Shown here: positions 1-13,000 of the stretch, piece after piece
How the letters are laid out: every line of letters begins with the position of its first letter
Position numbering within the stretch: the first letter of the stretch is position 1
Assembly: GCF_949987515.2 (NCBI RefSeq)
Contig: NC_082693.1
Location: 16,550,994 to 16,614,993 of the forward strand
Reading direction: 5' to 3'
Length of the DNA stretch: 64,000 nt
Source: Delphinus delphis
Taxonomy: Eukaryota; Chordata; Mammalia; Artiodactyla; Delphinidae
Position numbers and translations under genes: made by a program
Notes under the pieces: model-generated
Told to the model about the DNA's origin: nothing
Seen by the model: only the letters and a program-made list of their open reading frames with translations
Database searches by the model: none

Positions 1-1600
1 CCCATCATGTGCAGCAGATAAATTTTTACCTCCTTCTTCACAGAGAAAATGTGTTAATTGTTTTTCAATTTTTCAGATATCTAAGTACTCACCATTCATA
101 CTTACAATTTAGTGTATGATAAATGGGACCCTTATCATATAAGAACTCCGGTTTTGTACTATCAAACCTACAAACCTGGTTACATCTGTTTCCCTCTTGC
201 CTTATGTCCCCTTACACATCATTGATGGTAACTGAGACCCATGGCCACCTCGGCTGCAAAGCAGGCTGGAAAATTGGGCACTTGGAAAGGTAAATGGGAT
301 TGTCATGATTGGCTTTAAGTGAGCAATATTCATTGTCTGGGACTTCGTACATTGCCTCTCTGTAGAATCAGGGATTTGTTATCAAGATAGCTTGTATAGC
401 TGTCTCTGTAGGTAATATAACCAAGAGGGCACCTGTGCCTGAGGACTTGCACTCCTATTCCATTTTAGCAGTGTGCTCTAATCATGGTCATTGTTCTACC
501 AGTCCTGGTACAGTACCCTCCGTATTATTTCTCCAGTGTTAGAGACACAGTATGTTTGAATGTTCCAATGCCTGCATAACTGAAAAACCTACAGTAGCAG
601 TAAAAAAAAAAAAAATCCAGCATATTTTGACTTTCCATTGAGAAAGATAAATTTTTCAGCACATCTGCCATCAATCTCTTCTCTCCTTATGGATGGAAAA
701 ATAATTTCTTATGAATTTGGGAGGTTGTTGCAGTTAGACTGTAAAGTACTTTCTAGATGATGATGTAAGGAAGAAATTTTTAATACTTCCTCAATTTAGT
801 CAATCCTTATAATGCTATATGTCTAGTTTTTCCTCTGTACCAACCAGTTCAGAACTAGGAATTATGAAACGGTAACTCAGATTGTGGTAAGAACTCCATA
901 ATGATTTTCTGTGTATTCCAGGAACCGTGATGGCTTGGATCTATTGACCACAGTCATTTACACCATTTTTATTCAGTTTGATAATCAGGCTGAAAATTTA
1001 CTCCTGGATCCAGTTTAGCATGAATATTTTAATCTGAGATATAGCTGAATACTTAACTGCAGGTCTGAAATCTTGGATGATAATTCCTCAAGGGGTAACC
1101 TGAATAAAACTAGGCACTCTCAATGTCCAGTTTGCAAAAGATGTCACATTAAAAGGAAGCACAAATTATTTCCAGAATCCTTGAAGAATAATGTCAATCT
1201 TCTAGGCAGATTTTTTTTTAAGGGAGTAAGTAACATATCACCCAGACAAAGTCATTCTCTATAGATACCACCCCACCCCATCTTTAATTTTCACTCTTAA
1301 ATAAAGAAGGAAAAGATCTCTTTCTCCCCACCCATCAGGCAGATGTCCCCATTCATTTCTGCATTTTCCACATGAGCATAAGCACAGCATGTACTCAAGC
1401 TTCCACTGTCCTGAAGTTTCATCATCCTCCTGACAGCACTCCCTGACCTTGCAAAATGTCGTTTTTCTCTCATTCTGAGTGCAATTATGTTAATAGGCTA
1501 CTCTCCTGCATTACAACCAGTGACATTCTCTACCTTGTAGAAGCCACCAAGATGCTGATATCTGTGCACAGGTGCAGTGGCACTCAGAGAGAGTAGACAA
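1..1600. other. Intergenic DNA, nothing recognised
   Basis: AT-rich, CpG-poor sequence with a short A-run near 602-615. Short open frames here (for example 1073-1264 plus) show no recognisable domain or codon signature. I could not assign an interspersed repeat by eye, though very old ones may be present. Confidence 0.5.
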
Positions 1601-2289
1601 CCTTCACGTGAATGTCCAAAGGTAGAACTGATGATGTAGGTTTGGAGATGGACCAGACATTGAGATGGAGTTTGGGGTGCAAGATACAATTAGCTGGAGT
1701 TAGGGATCAACACCTGTGAAGGGAAAGGGGAAGAAGCAGGATTGGACAGAGAAGTTGAACTTAGATACAGGCCCAGCAAAGCCTCTGCCAACTCAGTGAG
1801 ACATTCTGGAATGAGCATCGCCCATTGGCGTATCCCCTGAAATGGGCAGGTCTCACTCAACCTCATTCAGTCACCAAAGGTAGGAAATCCTGGGAAGGAC
1901 CTGGCCTAGGCAAGGCAGCCCTTCAGCAGAGGCTGACACCAAAGGAGTTGAAGCTGGATACTGCTGCTCCAGCTCCCTTCAGCAGAGCAATGAGAACTTT
2001 TTTGAAGGAGAATCTGGACAGAGATATCTGGTCTACCATAGTCTGTCCTTTGTGCCAACTTAACCTACTTCTCTATATAAGTTCAGAGAGCAGCTCCTCC
2101 AGAATTCCCATGGTTAACTCCTCCAAGGGGATATATAGAGGAGGGAGATTAGTGAGACAAACTATAGTCCCTGCTGCTACGTTTGATCTCAGGGCTGCAA
2201 TTAATACTCGTTGTCTCACTCCTCCATTACTTATTCTACATTTTCCTCCCCCCTCAGCTTGTCCTTGCTGGCTTACCTGATGGCATGAT

Positions 2290-3480
2290 CCAGACCCTAC
2301 TCTCAGGAACCTGAGCCTCTTGTCACCATGCTCTTCTCAGGTTGGGTTCACCGTATTTGTCCATTTACATTCAAAATTGGGCAAAGAAGCATGAAGAGGC
2401 GTGACATGGATTATCTAGATACCACACATGTCCCTCCCTGCCTTCACTGTATGGCAGCAGCCTTTTCTTCTCCTAATGGTCATGAGCAACTACATTTGCC
2501 AAGTTGGAGATCACCTTCTTACCTACTAGTCTCTAGAAACAGAGTCTGGAGTGTTCAGGCAGCAGCCAAAACTTATAATTCAGTGGGATGCTTGCTTTGT
2601 CTTTTGGCAAAAGTGGTCCTAAGAATGAGGAACTTTGAATATGCAGAGTCCAGATTTGCAGGGATAGGAAGCCCAGAGTCCCTCAGTGGGTCTTTGGAAG
2701 TGATGATCAGCAGGTCCACTTCTGTTTCTACCTCCTTGGTTCTTAGATGCATGTGTCCTTCCTATCAAGAACACAGCTCTATATAAAAGTCGTTGATTCA
2801 ATATATATACACTGCATCCTGGTAGATGTACTCCATTTTTTCAGAGCATTATCTGTGAGCTGGTGCTTCAACTGTGCTTTTGGTAGAGCTTTTAATGCAC
2901 TATCAGGCTATGCCTTCTGGGTGACACAGTGCATGATATTACCAGTGTGTGATATGTCATGTGCCCACTCTCACATCTGTGTTGCTATGAAGTGAATTCT
3001 CTGGCCTGATAATGATGTTATAAGAGATCTCATGCAAGTGGATCAAACACCTAGTAATACAAGTTGAGGCCCTACAGTGAGGAAAAGCAAAAGCAGACTT
3101 GGAATAATTCTCTATCCCTGTGAGGACAAAGAGCTGGCCCTTCTAGGATGGGAGCAAACCAATGTAGTTCTCATCACCAAGCGGCCAGTTATTCTCCTTG
3201 AGGAAGAATAAGCGTCCATATTAGGCACTTAGCATTGGTCTCTGTATCTGGCAGATTGGACATGCAGCCATGATAAATGATAAACAAATAAATCAGCCTG
3301 GATAAGGTGGAATCCATACAGTTGGTCCTGTACAGAGTCTTCAGCTCTGCCACTGTGCCCACTTTGTGTGTGCATCGTGCCAGCACTTACGGCATCAGCC
3401 ATGGTGTCAACTGACCAGGTCATTTTGTCTGCTTGCTTGTTTATTGCTTCTTCCATGGTCGATGCTCCCTGTTGGGCGTT
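2290..3480 (-). pseudogene. ERV-L pol remnant (integrase plus dUTPase-like)
   Basis: Read on the minus strand, the amino-terminal zinc-binding and core parts of a retroviral integrase are recognisable from about 3460 down to 2620. A diverged dUTPase-like tail follows to about 2290; that tail is characteristic of ERV-L rather than other retrovirus classes. The reading frame changes repeatedly and stops occur throughout. At least two positions expected to carry catalytic acidic residues appear substituted. No part is long enough to act as a protein. This is an old, inactivated copy. Assignment is from pattern recognition without an alignment. Confidence 0.55.
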
Positions 3481-3626
3481 AACAAAAATCTTTACACTTC
3501 ATGCTGACTCCCATATTTCCATCCTCATGCCTCAGTCCCACACCTTCTTGTCCTGATTTTCTAGTCTTTTCGTTTCTATGCCCGTGAACAACTGGCCAGG
3601 ACATTCTTCATTGCCCATGAGTGAGC

Positions 3627-3649
3627 ATTCATTCATTCATTCATTCATT
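3627..3649. repeat. (ATTC)n simple repeat
   Basis: Five to six tandem copies of a 4-base unit inside the ERV-like region; a small tetranucleotide microsatellite. Confidence 0.9.
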
Positions 3650-4300
3650 ACCAGATTCACTGCCCCTTCCACTGTCACGGCCCCCCAATTTGCAACCTGT
3701 GACAGTTTTAACAGTTGGACGGCCACATGGTGCCAGGGGCTGTCTCTGTTTCATCTGCCATCAAGACTTACCATCATCAGCCAGATGAATGATCAGACCC
3801 CAAATCCCATCTTATTGATTGCTTGTTGGACCACTACTAATACCAACGATCACAGGCTGGGGTCTCTGGAAGTAGACACTGAGATGGACTTCAAAGGCAA
3901 GTTTTTTGTTTTGTTTTTTATTGGGAATAACCCCTGTGAAGAGAAAAAGGAAGAGGCTGAATTTGGCAGAGGAAGAAATTGCAAGGTAATGCTGATACAA
4001 TCTTATTAACTCTGCAGGTAGTGCTTCGGTGAAGATAGCCCATCAGAGTGCCCTATATTTGGGTCAAAATAGCTGCACTCAGCTGCCTCACTCAGCTACT
4101 AGCTGCAGCCTATCCTCAAGAAAGGGGTGACTTCAGATGAGGAGACCCTTTAGCTGTTGCCAACCAGGCAAGAGTTGGCAGCTTGTAGGGGGTTGTTCGC
4201 CACACTGCCTACAGCTGGTCAGTAAGTTCTTCTTTGAAGCGTTCTGATGGTGCATATCTGCCTCTACTGCAGCTGTGCTGGGCAGAGAAAGGTTTCTGTT

Positions 4301-6340
4301 GAGGAAGGAAGGAAAGGGAATATTTGATGAAGCTCGTGAAGACAGGATTTTCTTTTTTCACAAATTCAAAGTTCTAGAGGGTAAAAGCAAGAGTCTAGGA
4401 GAAGGAATGGAGTAGAAATCTGAGTCAGGAAAAATGCAGTCAGAACGTGATGGGTATTAGAATAGAAGAGAGGATAGTTAAACAGAGAGGTTTACAGTTT
4501 GGAAGATGATGCAAGAAGTAGAAATAAGGAGCATTGTCTATACCCACCGTCTTTAAGCCATCTGGCCTCGCTGATTGTAGTCGCCGCCTTAGAGGGAGGT
4601 GTGGCAGTTGTCCGTAGAATGGCACCTTCAATTTCCTCCTGATCTGAAAAAGTAAATGGCAGCAATGAGCAGCCGCAAATGAGCCATGATTCTTGGTGAT
4701 GATATTTAAACTCAGGACTAGGTGCTAATATTTCTGTGTCCATATTTTAATGCTCTTAGCTGACTCGGAAAGACTTACGTCTGAGACCTGAGAGCCTGTC
4801 AGAGCTGATAGGATAATGTACGAAGAGTTTGCATTCTCACATACAAAATATGCCAGTTCTCTATAGTCTTAATTTTAACACAGGGCTTAACATCTTTGAG
4901 GTCAGCAGCTAATTCATCAGAGTTAAGAGGAATGAACAGCTGCACTTTTCTTTGTAGTAAAAACATTGATAATAAAACTGTTAGCACGCACTGTAAGCAG
5001 AAACTGAGACCGTTTGGATATTTGCCACGCAGCTTATAGCCTGAAAAAGTATTTTCCTTGCTTCTTTCAATTCTTAGGATATCAGACATTATATGTACAT
5101 ATGCATATACTTTTAAAAGAGAGATAGTATACTATTCTATAAATTTCCATTCTCAGTTAACAATATAGTGTTTGGTGAAATACTTTGACAAAGGAAATGC
5201 AAAAGGAGGATGGTTTTATTTTCTCTTGTTTTAACCCTGTAATGAATGTTGGTATTGAGTTTGCTGTTTGACCAATGGATCTGCACAAATGGTTTAAATG
5301 TTTGAAGTACATACTTAGTATTCATTATAAAAGAATGTTTTTGGACTGTGTGGACTTGGTTTGAAACACAGCAACTTTTTATGACAACGGGCAGCCATGC
5401 CCTGGCCACATTGATTAGACAGATTCTACCTGTATTGGAGAAAACACTAAGGAAGATAGAAGGAGGGAATTGAGAAGTGATCCTTTTAATATTTCATATT
5501 ATTACTATTATGTAATGTAATAAGCAAGAAAATTCAGTTTGATTTAAATTAACCCAAAGAGTAAGCTTTAATCATGACTCCCATTTTTAATACCAATTGC
5601 ATGATTCCTTTATCCTCAGGAAGCCCTTCCATGTAGATGTTATAGCATTTATTCATGGTCTAGTTTATCTTTTTCTTCTTTCTTACATCTTCAATTTCAT
5701 TTCCTAATCTGTCAGCTTCTTTATTTAAGTTAGGAATTTTTTTTTTTTATCTTTAAGGACTTAGAAGCAAAATACTGTGTTTAATCATATGTTGGAAGTC
5801 TATATAAATGGTTTTTATAAATAACTTAAAAAATAAAGATGGTATAGAAATACTAGAATTTAGAGTGAAATAGAATCTAAGTTACTCGTTTTTATATGTT
5901 TAAATATTTTACAGAATTGTATTTTATGTTAATTTTCCTTAGGCTTTCACCTCTTCCTTTACTATTGCTCTACCAGTTACTCACACGCTAGGCACCTTGT
6001 AGATAATATAACACATACCCTCTTTTCCTGTTAAACAGAGCCATTTATTCCTCCCTCAGGTAGTTATAATGACTTAGAAAACTAAACATTACATATTAAT
6101 TAATAAATGTTCTATACAGGATATTGTTTCATAATGGAAGAAAAGTTCACTAAGACATAATGTATAATACTGTCAACTTGACTACAAATCAAATTAGTAA
6201 GTTTTAGGCATTTAAAAGCCTTTGGAGGTCTTATATGCTCTGTGAAAACAAATGCCCTCAACATTAACAGTCTATGGATTTGGAATTTAGATCCACCTCC
6301 TAGATTGAAAATAGATAATCAAAAATATTCTTGTATTTAT
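4301..6340. other. Intergenic DNA with one splice-flanked candidate
   Basis: Mostly AT-rich unique sequence with a T-run near 5731-5745. The interval 4540-4780 keeps several CpGs and contains splice-like signals on the minus strand, listed separately. I recognise no interspersed repeat in the remainder. Confidence 0.45.
4548..4643 (-). other. Candidate 96-nt exon, minus strand (unproven)
   Basis: On the minus strand a pyrimidine-rich tract ending in TTTTTCAG abuts 4643, and 96 bases later a GTGGGT donor-like site starts at 4547. The segment length is a multiple of three and at least two frames are open, one of them acidic then Ala/Thr-rich. About 135 bases upstream on the same strand is a strong GTAAGT donor (4773-4778), so a short intron at 4644-4778 is possible. 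CpGs are retained here, unlike the flanks. I recognise no protein family. Splice-like strings arise by chance often, so this is only a candidate. Confidence 0.2.
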
Positions 6341-7077
6341 TCATTTTAACAGTTTTATTGAAGTATAAATGTAAACTTCATATAAGCACAATTTGTTGAG
6401 TTTTGACATACATATATACTTATGAAACCATCTGTCACCCCCAAAGTTCCTTCCTGCCCCTTGGTATCCATGGTAATGGATGGATTGGTAATCCATCCCT
6501 TCTGTCCTTCCCATGCCTTCTTCCCAGGCAGATACTTCTTTGCTTTCTGTCACTGTTGATTAGTTTTCATTTTCTACAGTTCTATTTAAATAGAATTTTG
6601 CAGTAAGTACTTTTTTTTTTTTTTTGGTCTTCTTTCACTCAGAATGATTTTGAGATTCATACATGTTTTTGCATGTTTAATTCATACATTTCTACTTACT
6701 GCGTAGTTTCATTCATTGTATGGATATACCACCATTTTTTATCCATTCACCTCTTTATGAGCCTTTTCCGGTTTTTGGATGTTACAAATGAAGTTGCTAT
6801 AAACATTCACATGCAAGTCTATGTATGGTAGTTTACTTTATTTTATCTTGGGTAAAAACCTAGGATTTGGATGACTGCATCATATGGTGCACATTTATGA
6901 ACTTTTAACAAAACCACTAAACTGTTTTCCAAAGTGGTTTACCACTTGATATTCCCACCATCTGTGTGTCAGTTCTAGCCTCTTCATATTCTCACCAACA
7001 CTTGATATGGTTGGTTTATTAATTATTTCCCTCATGACTAATGATGTTGAGTGTCTTTTCATGGGCTTTTACACCAT

Positions 7078-7596
7078 CTGTATTAGATTTCTATGGCTGC
7101 TGTAATAAATGATCACAGACTTGTTGGCTTGAAACAACAGAAAGTTATTCTCGCACAGTTCTGGAGGCTAGATGTCTGAAATCAGTCTTATTAGGCCAAA
7201 ATCAAGGTGTTAGCAGAAATCTAGGGGAGAATCCATTTCCTTGACCTTTCCAGCATCTAGAGCTGCATTCCTTGAATTCCTAGGCTTACGTTCCCTTCCT
7301 CCATCTTCAAAGCCATGGTACAGCATCTTCTCTCTCTGACTTTGCTTCCCTCTGCTTCCATCACATGGCCTTCTTCTCTTCTATGGTCAAAGCTTCATCT
7401 GCTTTCCTCTTATATGGAACATGTGATTGCATTTAGGGCCCACCCAGATAATCCATGATAATCTCCCATCTCAAAATTGTTAATTTGCACTCATCTACAA
7501 AGTCTTTTTATTCCAAACTAAGGTAACACTCACGGATTCCAGAGATTAGGACAGGGATAAATTTGGGGAAGCCATTATTCAGCCTACTGTGCCATT
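7078..7596 (+). mobile_element. MLT1-type (MaLR) LTR
   Basis: Starts 'tgtattagatttctatggct' and ends near 'cattattcagcctactgtg', the terminal motifs of the MLT1 group of mammalian-apparent LTR retrotransposons. The middle has the expected 'ttctggaggctagatg' and 'gataatccatgataatctcc' blocks. It is about 0.5 kb, a solo LTR without internal sequence, and lies inside the older minus-strand L1. MaLR LTRs of this class are ancient and shared across placental mammals. Confidence 0.8.
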
Positions 7597-7992
7597 CATT
7601 CATTAGTGAAGTGTATGTTCAAATCTTTGGCCCATTATTTAAAAATTTGAAAATATTTTCTACCAGTGTGGCTTGTCATTTTATTTATCCTAAGAATGTC
7701 TTTTGAAGAACAGAAGTTCCTAATTTTAACTCCAGTTTAATGGATCTTCCTTTTGGTGTCCTAAGAAACCTTTGGCAACCCAAGGTCACAGATATTTTCT
7801 CTTATGCTTTCTTTCATAAATTTTGTAGTGTTAGGTTTTACATCTAAGTCTATGATCCATTTGCGTTAATTTTCTTATGTGGCACTAGACAGGATCTAAG
7901 TTCATCTTCTTGCATGTGGATTTCTAAATGTTTGAACAACATTTGTTGAAAAGCCTAACGTTTCTGCATTGAACTGCCTTTGCCTTTTTGTC

Positions 7993-8008
7993 AAAACCCA
8001 CTTGTTTA
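7993..8008 (+). repeat. 5' target-site duplication of L1-A
   Basis: 'aaaacccacttgttta' precedes L1-A. A near copy, 'aaaaatccacttgttta', follows its tail at 14197-14213. The single C/T difference and one extra A fit an L1 insertion with some later mutation. Confidence 0.85.
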
Positions 8009-9064
8009 GGAGATGCAGGAAGATGGCGGTGTGGGAAGACATGGAGTTAGTGTCTCCCCAAAACTAGGGGGCCTGCCACCGCTGGTGGGGGACTCTGATG
8101 CCCAAGGAGAGGGGAGGAACCCCAAAGTGAACCAGTAAGACGTAGGGGGACTGAGTGGGGAGGAGAAGTGGAGGCCAGACAGGATTGGCACCCCTGAGGC
8201 TAGAGAGATCAGGAGAGGCAGGCAGGAGGGACTCTCCGGGAAGAGCTGGAGAGAAGCGGAGGGTGATCGCCTGGCCCACTTGGGCCAGGGAGCCTGCTGA
8301 GCTCCCAAGCAGGTACCCCCCTTCCAAAGCTCTATCCAGGCTGCATAAGTCCTGGGGGCATAGGAGGGAGGCTGGGGAGATCAGGGGAGGCGGGCAGGAG
8401 GGGCCGTCCAGGAGGAGTGGGAGAGGAGAGGAGGGTGTTTGCCCCACCCACTTGAACCCAGGAAGCCTGCTGGGCTCCGAGGTGAGGTCCCCTGCCCTCT
8501 GAGACCAGAGATGGGGGTGAACCTGGGTCCCTACTGTTTCTTGAGCCTAAGCCCCACCTTCCAAAGCCCCCAGGGCTTTTTCCAGCCCTGTGGGTCCTAA
8601 GCATAGCCCCACCCACTGCCCAAACCTCACCCTTTCTTAGGCCCTGCCCTCCACAGCCAAGGTCTTTCCCCCCCACTTTTTTTTCTTTTCCCTCCTCCTC
8701 TTTTTTACTATTGTGGTACTGATGTACCTTCCGGTTGTTGATTCATATACATTTTTATTTTTATATTCTTTCTAACATATCTGTTAGTGTCCTAGTCTAA
8801 TTTTATTTTTTATTTTAAATTTTTTTTGCTGCCCCACGTGGCTTGGGTTGGGCAAAACTCCTGTAGTGGGAGGTCCGAGTCCGAACCACTGGAATAACAG
8901 AGAACATCACACCCCAGGGAATATTCATTGAAGTGAGGTCTCACACAGTTCCTCATATCAGCACCAAGACCCAGCTCTACCCAATAGCCTACAAACTCCA
9001 GTGTTGGAAGCCTCAGGCCAAGCAACCAGTAAGACAGGAACAAAATCCCACTCATAAAAAAAAA
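8009..9064 (+). promoter_or_regulatory. L1-A 5' UTR with internal promoter
   Basis: Begins 'ggagatgcaggaagatggcg', a YY1-like 'agatggcg' core close to the start, as is usual for L1 promoters. It then runs through about 650 bases of G-rich, purine-rich sequence followed by a T-rich block near 8660-8830. Chance open frames on both strands here (for example 8155-8502 plus) come from base composition, not coding. Promoter role is inferred from known L1 biology. Confidence 0.7.
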
Positions 9065-9961
9065 ATGAGATGGCAAAAAAGTATGTCACAGATGAAGGAG
9101 CAAGGTAAAAACCTACAAGACCAAATAAATGAAGAGGAAATAGGCAATCTACCTGAAAAAGGATTCAGAGTAATGATGATAGCAAAGATGATCCAGAATC
9201 TCAGAAATAGAATGGAGGCACGGATTGAGAAAATATAGGAAATGTTTAACAAAGATCTAGAAGAACTAGAAAACAAGCAAACAGAGTTGAACGACACACT
9301 AACTGAAATGAAAAATACACTAGAAGGAATTAATAACAGAATAACAGAGGCAGAAGACCAAATAAGTGAGCTGGAAGACAAAATGGTGGAAATAACTGCC
9401 GAGGAGCAGAATAAAGAAAAAAGAATGGCAAGAATTGAAAACAATCTCAGAGACCTTTGGGACAACACTAAACTCACCAACATTCAAATTATAAGTGTCC
9501 CAGAAGAAGAAGAGTAAAAGAAAGGGTCTGAGAAAATATTTGAAGAGATTATAGTGGAAAACTTCCCTAACATGGGAAAGGAAATAGTCGTCACCCAAGT
9601 TTAGGAAGCACAGAGAGTCCCATACAGGATAAACCTGAGGAAAAGCATACCAAGACACATATTAATCAAACTAACAAAAATTAAATTCAAGCAAAAATAT
9701 TAAAAGCAGCAAGGGAAAAACAAAAAATAACATACAAAGGAATCAGCTGATATTTCAGTGGAAACTCTGCAAGCCAGAATGGAGTGGCAGAACATACTTA
9801 AAGTGGTGAAAGAGCAAAACCTACAACCAAGATTACTCTACACAGCAAGGATCTCATTCAGATTCGATGGAGAAATCAAAAGCTTTTCAGACAAGCAAAA
9901 GCTAAGAGAATTCAGCACGACCAAATCAGCTTTAAAACAAATGCTACAGAAACTTCTCTAG
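9065..9961 (+). pseudogene. L1-A ORF1 (RNA-binding protein), broken
   Basis: ORF1p is the trimeric RNA chaperone that coats L1 RNA. The start ATG lies directly after an A-run at 9065. The visible order is: a short N-terminus; a long heptad-rich coiled coil (about 9240-9450, rich in Glu, Leu, Asn and Lys); the RRM-type domain entered at the conserved 'VPEEEE' stretch near 9500-9514; and the basic C-terminal domain to the stop at 9961. In-frame stops at about 9236 and 9515 and frame changes between 9515 and 9760 break the protein. In intact relatives this ORF is about 300 codons, matching the span here. Confidence 0.85.
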
Positions 9962-10017
9962 GCGGGAAACACAAGAGAAGAAGACCCACCAAAACAAACC
10001 CAAAACAATTAAGAAAA

Positions 10018-13000
10018 TGGTAATAGGAACATACATATTGATAATAACCTTGAAGGTAAATGGATTAAATACCCCAACAAAAAGACACAGACTGGCTGAA
10101 TGGATACAAAAACAAGACCCATATACATGCTGTCTACAAGAGACCCACTTCAGACCTAGGGACACATACAGACTGAAAGTGAGGGGATGGAAAAAGATAT
10201 TCCATGGAAATGGAAATCAAAAGAAAGCTGGAGTAGCAATACTCATATCAGATAAAATCGACTTTAAAATAGACTGTTAAAAGAGATAAGGAGGGATGCT
10301 ACATCATGATCAAAGAATCAATCCAAGAAGAAGATATAACAATTATAAATGTTTATGCATCCAACATAGGACAACCCCAATACATAAAATAAATGCTAAC
10401 AACCGTGAAAGGAGAAATCAACAATAACAAGATAATAGTAGGAGACTTTAACATGCCACTTATACCAATGGACAGATCATCCAAACAAAATAAATAAGGA
10501 AACACAAACTTTAAATGACACAATAGACCAGATACATTTAATTGATATTTATAGAACATTACACCCCAAAGTGGCAGAATACACTTTGTTCTCAAGTGCA
10601 CATGGAACATTCTCTAGGATAGATCACAGCTTGGGTCACGAATCAAGCCTCGGAAAATTTAAGAAAGTTGAAGTCATATCAAGCATCTTTTCTGACCACA
10701 ATGCTGTGGGATTGGAAATCAATTACAGGAAAAATACTGTCAAAAAAACCAAATACATGGAGGCTAAACAGTGTGCTCCTAAATAACCAAGAGATCACTG
10801 AAGAAATCAAAGAAGAAATTAAAAAATACATAGAAACAAATGACAATGAAACCACGATGACCCAAAACCTATGGGATAGAGCAAAAGCAGTTTAAGAGGG
10901 AAGTTTATAGCAATGCAATCTCACCTCAAGAAACAAGAAAAATCTCAAATAATCTAACTCTACAGTTAAAAAACTAGAGAAAGAAGAACAAAGAAAACCC
11001 AAAGAAGGAAAGAATCATAAAAATCAGATCAGAATTAAATGAAAAAGAAATGAAGGAAAAATAGCAAAGATCAATAACACTAAAAGCTGTTTCTTTGAGA
11101 AGGTAAACAAAATTGATAAACCCTTAGCCAGTGAAGAAAAAAAGGGAGAGGACGCAAATCAATAAAATTAGAAATGAAAAAGGAGAAATCACAACTGACA
11201 TTGCAGAAATACAAAGGTTTATAAAAGACTACTACCAACAGCTATATGCCAATAAAATGGACAACCATGAAGAAATGGAGAAATTCTTGGAAAGGTGCAA
11301 TTTTCCAAGACTAAACCAGGAAGAATTAGAAAATGTAAACAGACGTATCACAAGTAATGAAATTGAAACCATAATTAAAAATCTTCCAACAAACAAAAGT
11401 CCAGGACCAGATGGCTTCACAGGTGAATTCTATCAAACATTTAGAGAATAGCTAACACCGATCCTTCGAAAACTCTTCCAAAACATTGCAGAGGGAGAAA
11501 CACTCCCAAATTCATTCTACGAAGCCACCATCACCCTGATACCAAAACCAGAAAAAGATATCACAGAAAAAGAAAATTATAGACCAATCAATAGACAAAT
11601 CAATATCACTGATGAACATACATGCAAAAATCCTGAACAAAATACTAGCAAACAGAATCCAACAGTACATTAAAAGGATCATATACCACGATCAAGTGGG
11701 ATTTATCCCAGGAATGCAAGGATTCTTCAATATACGCAAATCAATCAGTGTGATACACCACATTAACAAATTAAGGAATCAAAACCATATGATCATCTCA
11801 ATAGATGCACAAAAAGCTTTTGACAAAATTCAACACCTGTTTATGATAAAAACTCTCTAGAAAATGGGCACAGAGGGAATCTACCTCGACATAATAAAGG
11901 CCATATATGTATGACACACCCACAGTGAGCATCATATTCAATGGTGAAAAACTGAAAGCATTTCCACTAAGATCAGAAACAGGAGAAGGAGGTCCACTCT
12001 CACCACTCTTATTCAACATAGTTTTGGAAGTCCTAGACACAGCAATCAGAGAAGAAAAAGAAATAAAAGGAATACAGTTTGGAAAAGAAGAAAAAACTGT
12101 CACTGTTTGCCAATGACATGATACTATACATAGATAATCCTAAAGATGCCTCCAGAAAACTACTAGAACTAATCAATGAATTTGGTAAGGTTGCAGGATA
12201 GAAAATTAATGCACAGACATCTCTGGCATTCCTATACACCAACAACAAAAAATCAGAAAGGGAAATTAAGGAAACATTTCCATTTACCATTGCAACAAGG
12301 AGAATAAAATACCTCAGAATAAGCCTGCCTAAGGAGGCAAAAGACTTGTACTCAAAAAACTATAAAACACTGATGAAAGAAATCAATGATGACATAAACA
12401 GATGGAGAGATATACCATGTTCTTGGATTGGAAGAAGCAATCTTGTGAACATGACTATACTACCCAAATCAACCTACAGATTCAATACAATCCCTATCAA
12501 ACTACCAAAGGCATTCTTCACAGAATTAGAACAAAAAATTTTACAATTCACATGGAAACACAAAAGACCCTGAATAGCCAAAGCAATGTTGAGAAAGAAA
12601 AATGGACCTGGAGGAAATAGGTTCCCTGACTTAAAACTATACCACAAAGCTACAGTAATCAAGACAGTATGGTACTGGCATAGAAACAGAAATGTAGTTC
12701 AGTGATACAGGATAGAATGCCCAGAGATAAACCCACACACATATGAGCACCTAATTTATGACAAAGGAGGCAAGAACATATAATGGAGAAAAGACAGCCT
12801 CTTCAATAAGTGGTGTTGGGAAAACTGGACAGCTACATGTAAAAGAATGAGATTAGAACAGTTCCTAACACCATATACAAAAATAAACTCCAAATGGATT
12901 AAAGACTTAAATGTGAGCCCAGACACTATAAAACTCTTAGAGGAAAACATAGGAAAAACCACTCTTTGACAGAAACCACAGCAAGATTTTTTTTGACCCA

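Larger units (their letters stand above)
1630..4300 (-). mobile_element. Degraded ERV-L-like provirus, minus strand
   Basis: An ancient endogenous retrovirus, read from high to low coordinates. The middle (about 2290-3480) translates on the minus strand, across several frame changes and stops, into the ERV-L integrase region followed by its downstream dUTPase-like segment. The two flanks, about 1630-2280 and 3840-4300, resemble each other by eye: both have a stretch ending in 'acacctgtgaag' or 'acccctgtgaag' followed by a purine-rich block, so they may be the two LTRs. If so, gag and the first half of pol are gone. An internal (ATTC)n expansion lies at 3627-3649. The copy cannot encode functional protein. 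The family is inferred from the integrase-dUTPase order; the LTR pairing is weaker. Confidence 0.6.

Noticed and set aside
1825..2786. Plus-strand frames of about 150 codons
   Set aside because: They are antisense to the ERV-L-like remnant and its flank.
4799..5089. 96-codon minus-strand frame with a hydrophobic stretch
   Set aside because: No recognised family. The frame ends before the strong donor at 4778, so it does not continue into the candidate exon in frame.
8006..8676. Pro/Ser-rich and Gly/Arg-rich open frames of 100-127 codons
   Set aside because: They lie in the G-rich 5' UTR of L1-A, where purine bias keeps stops rare on both strands.
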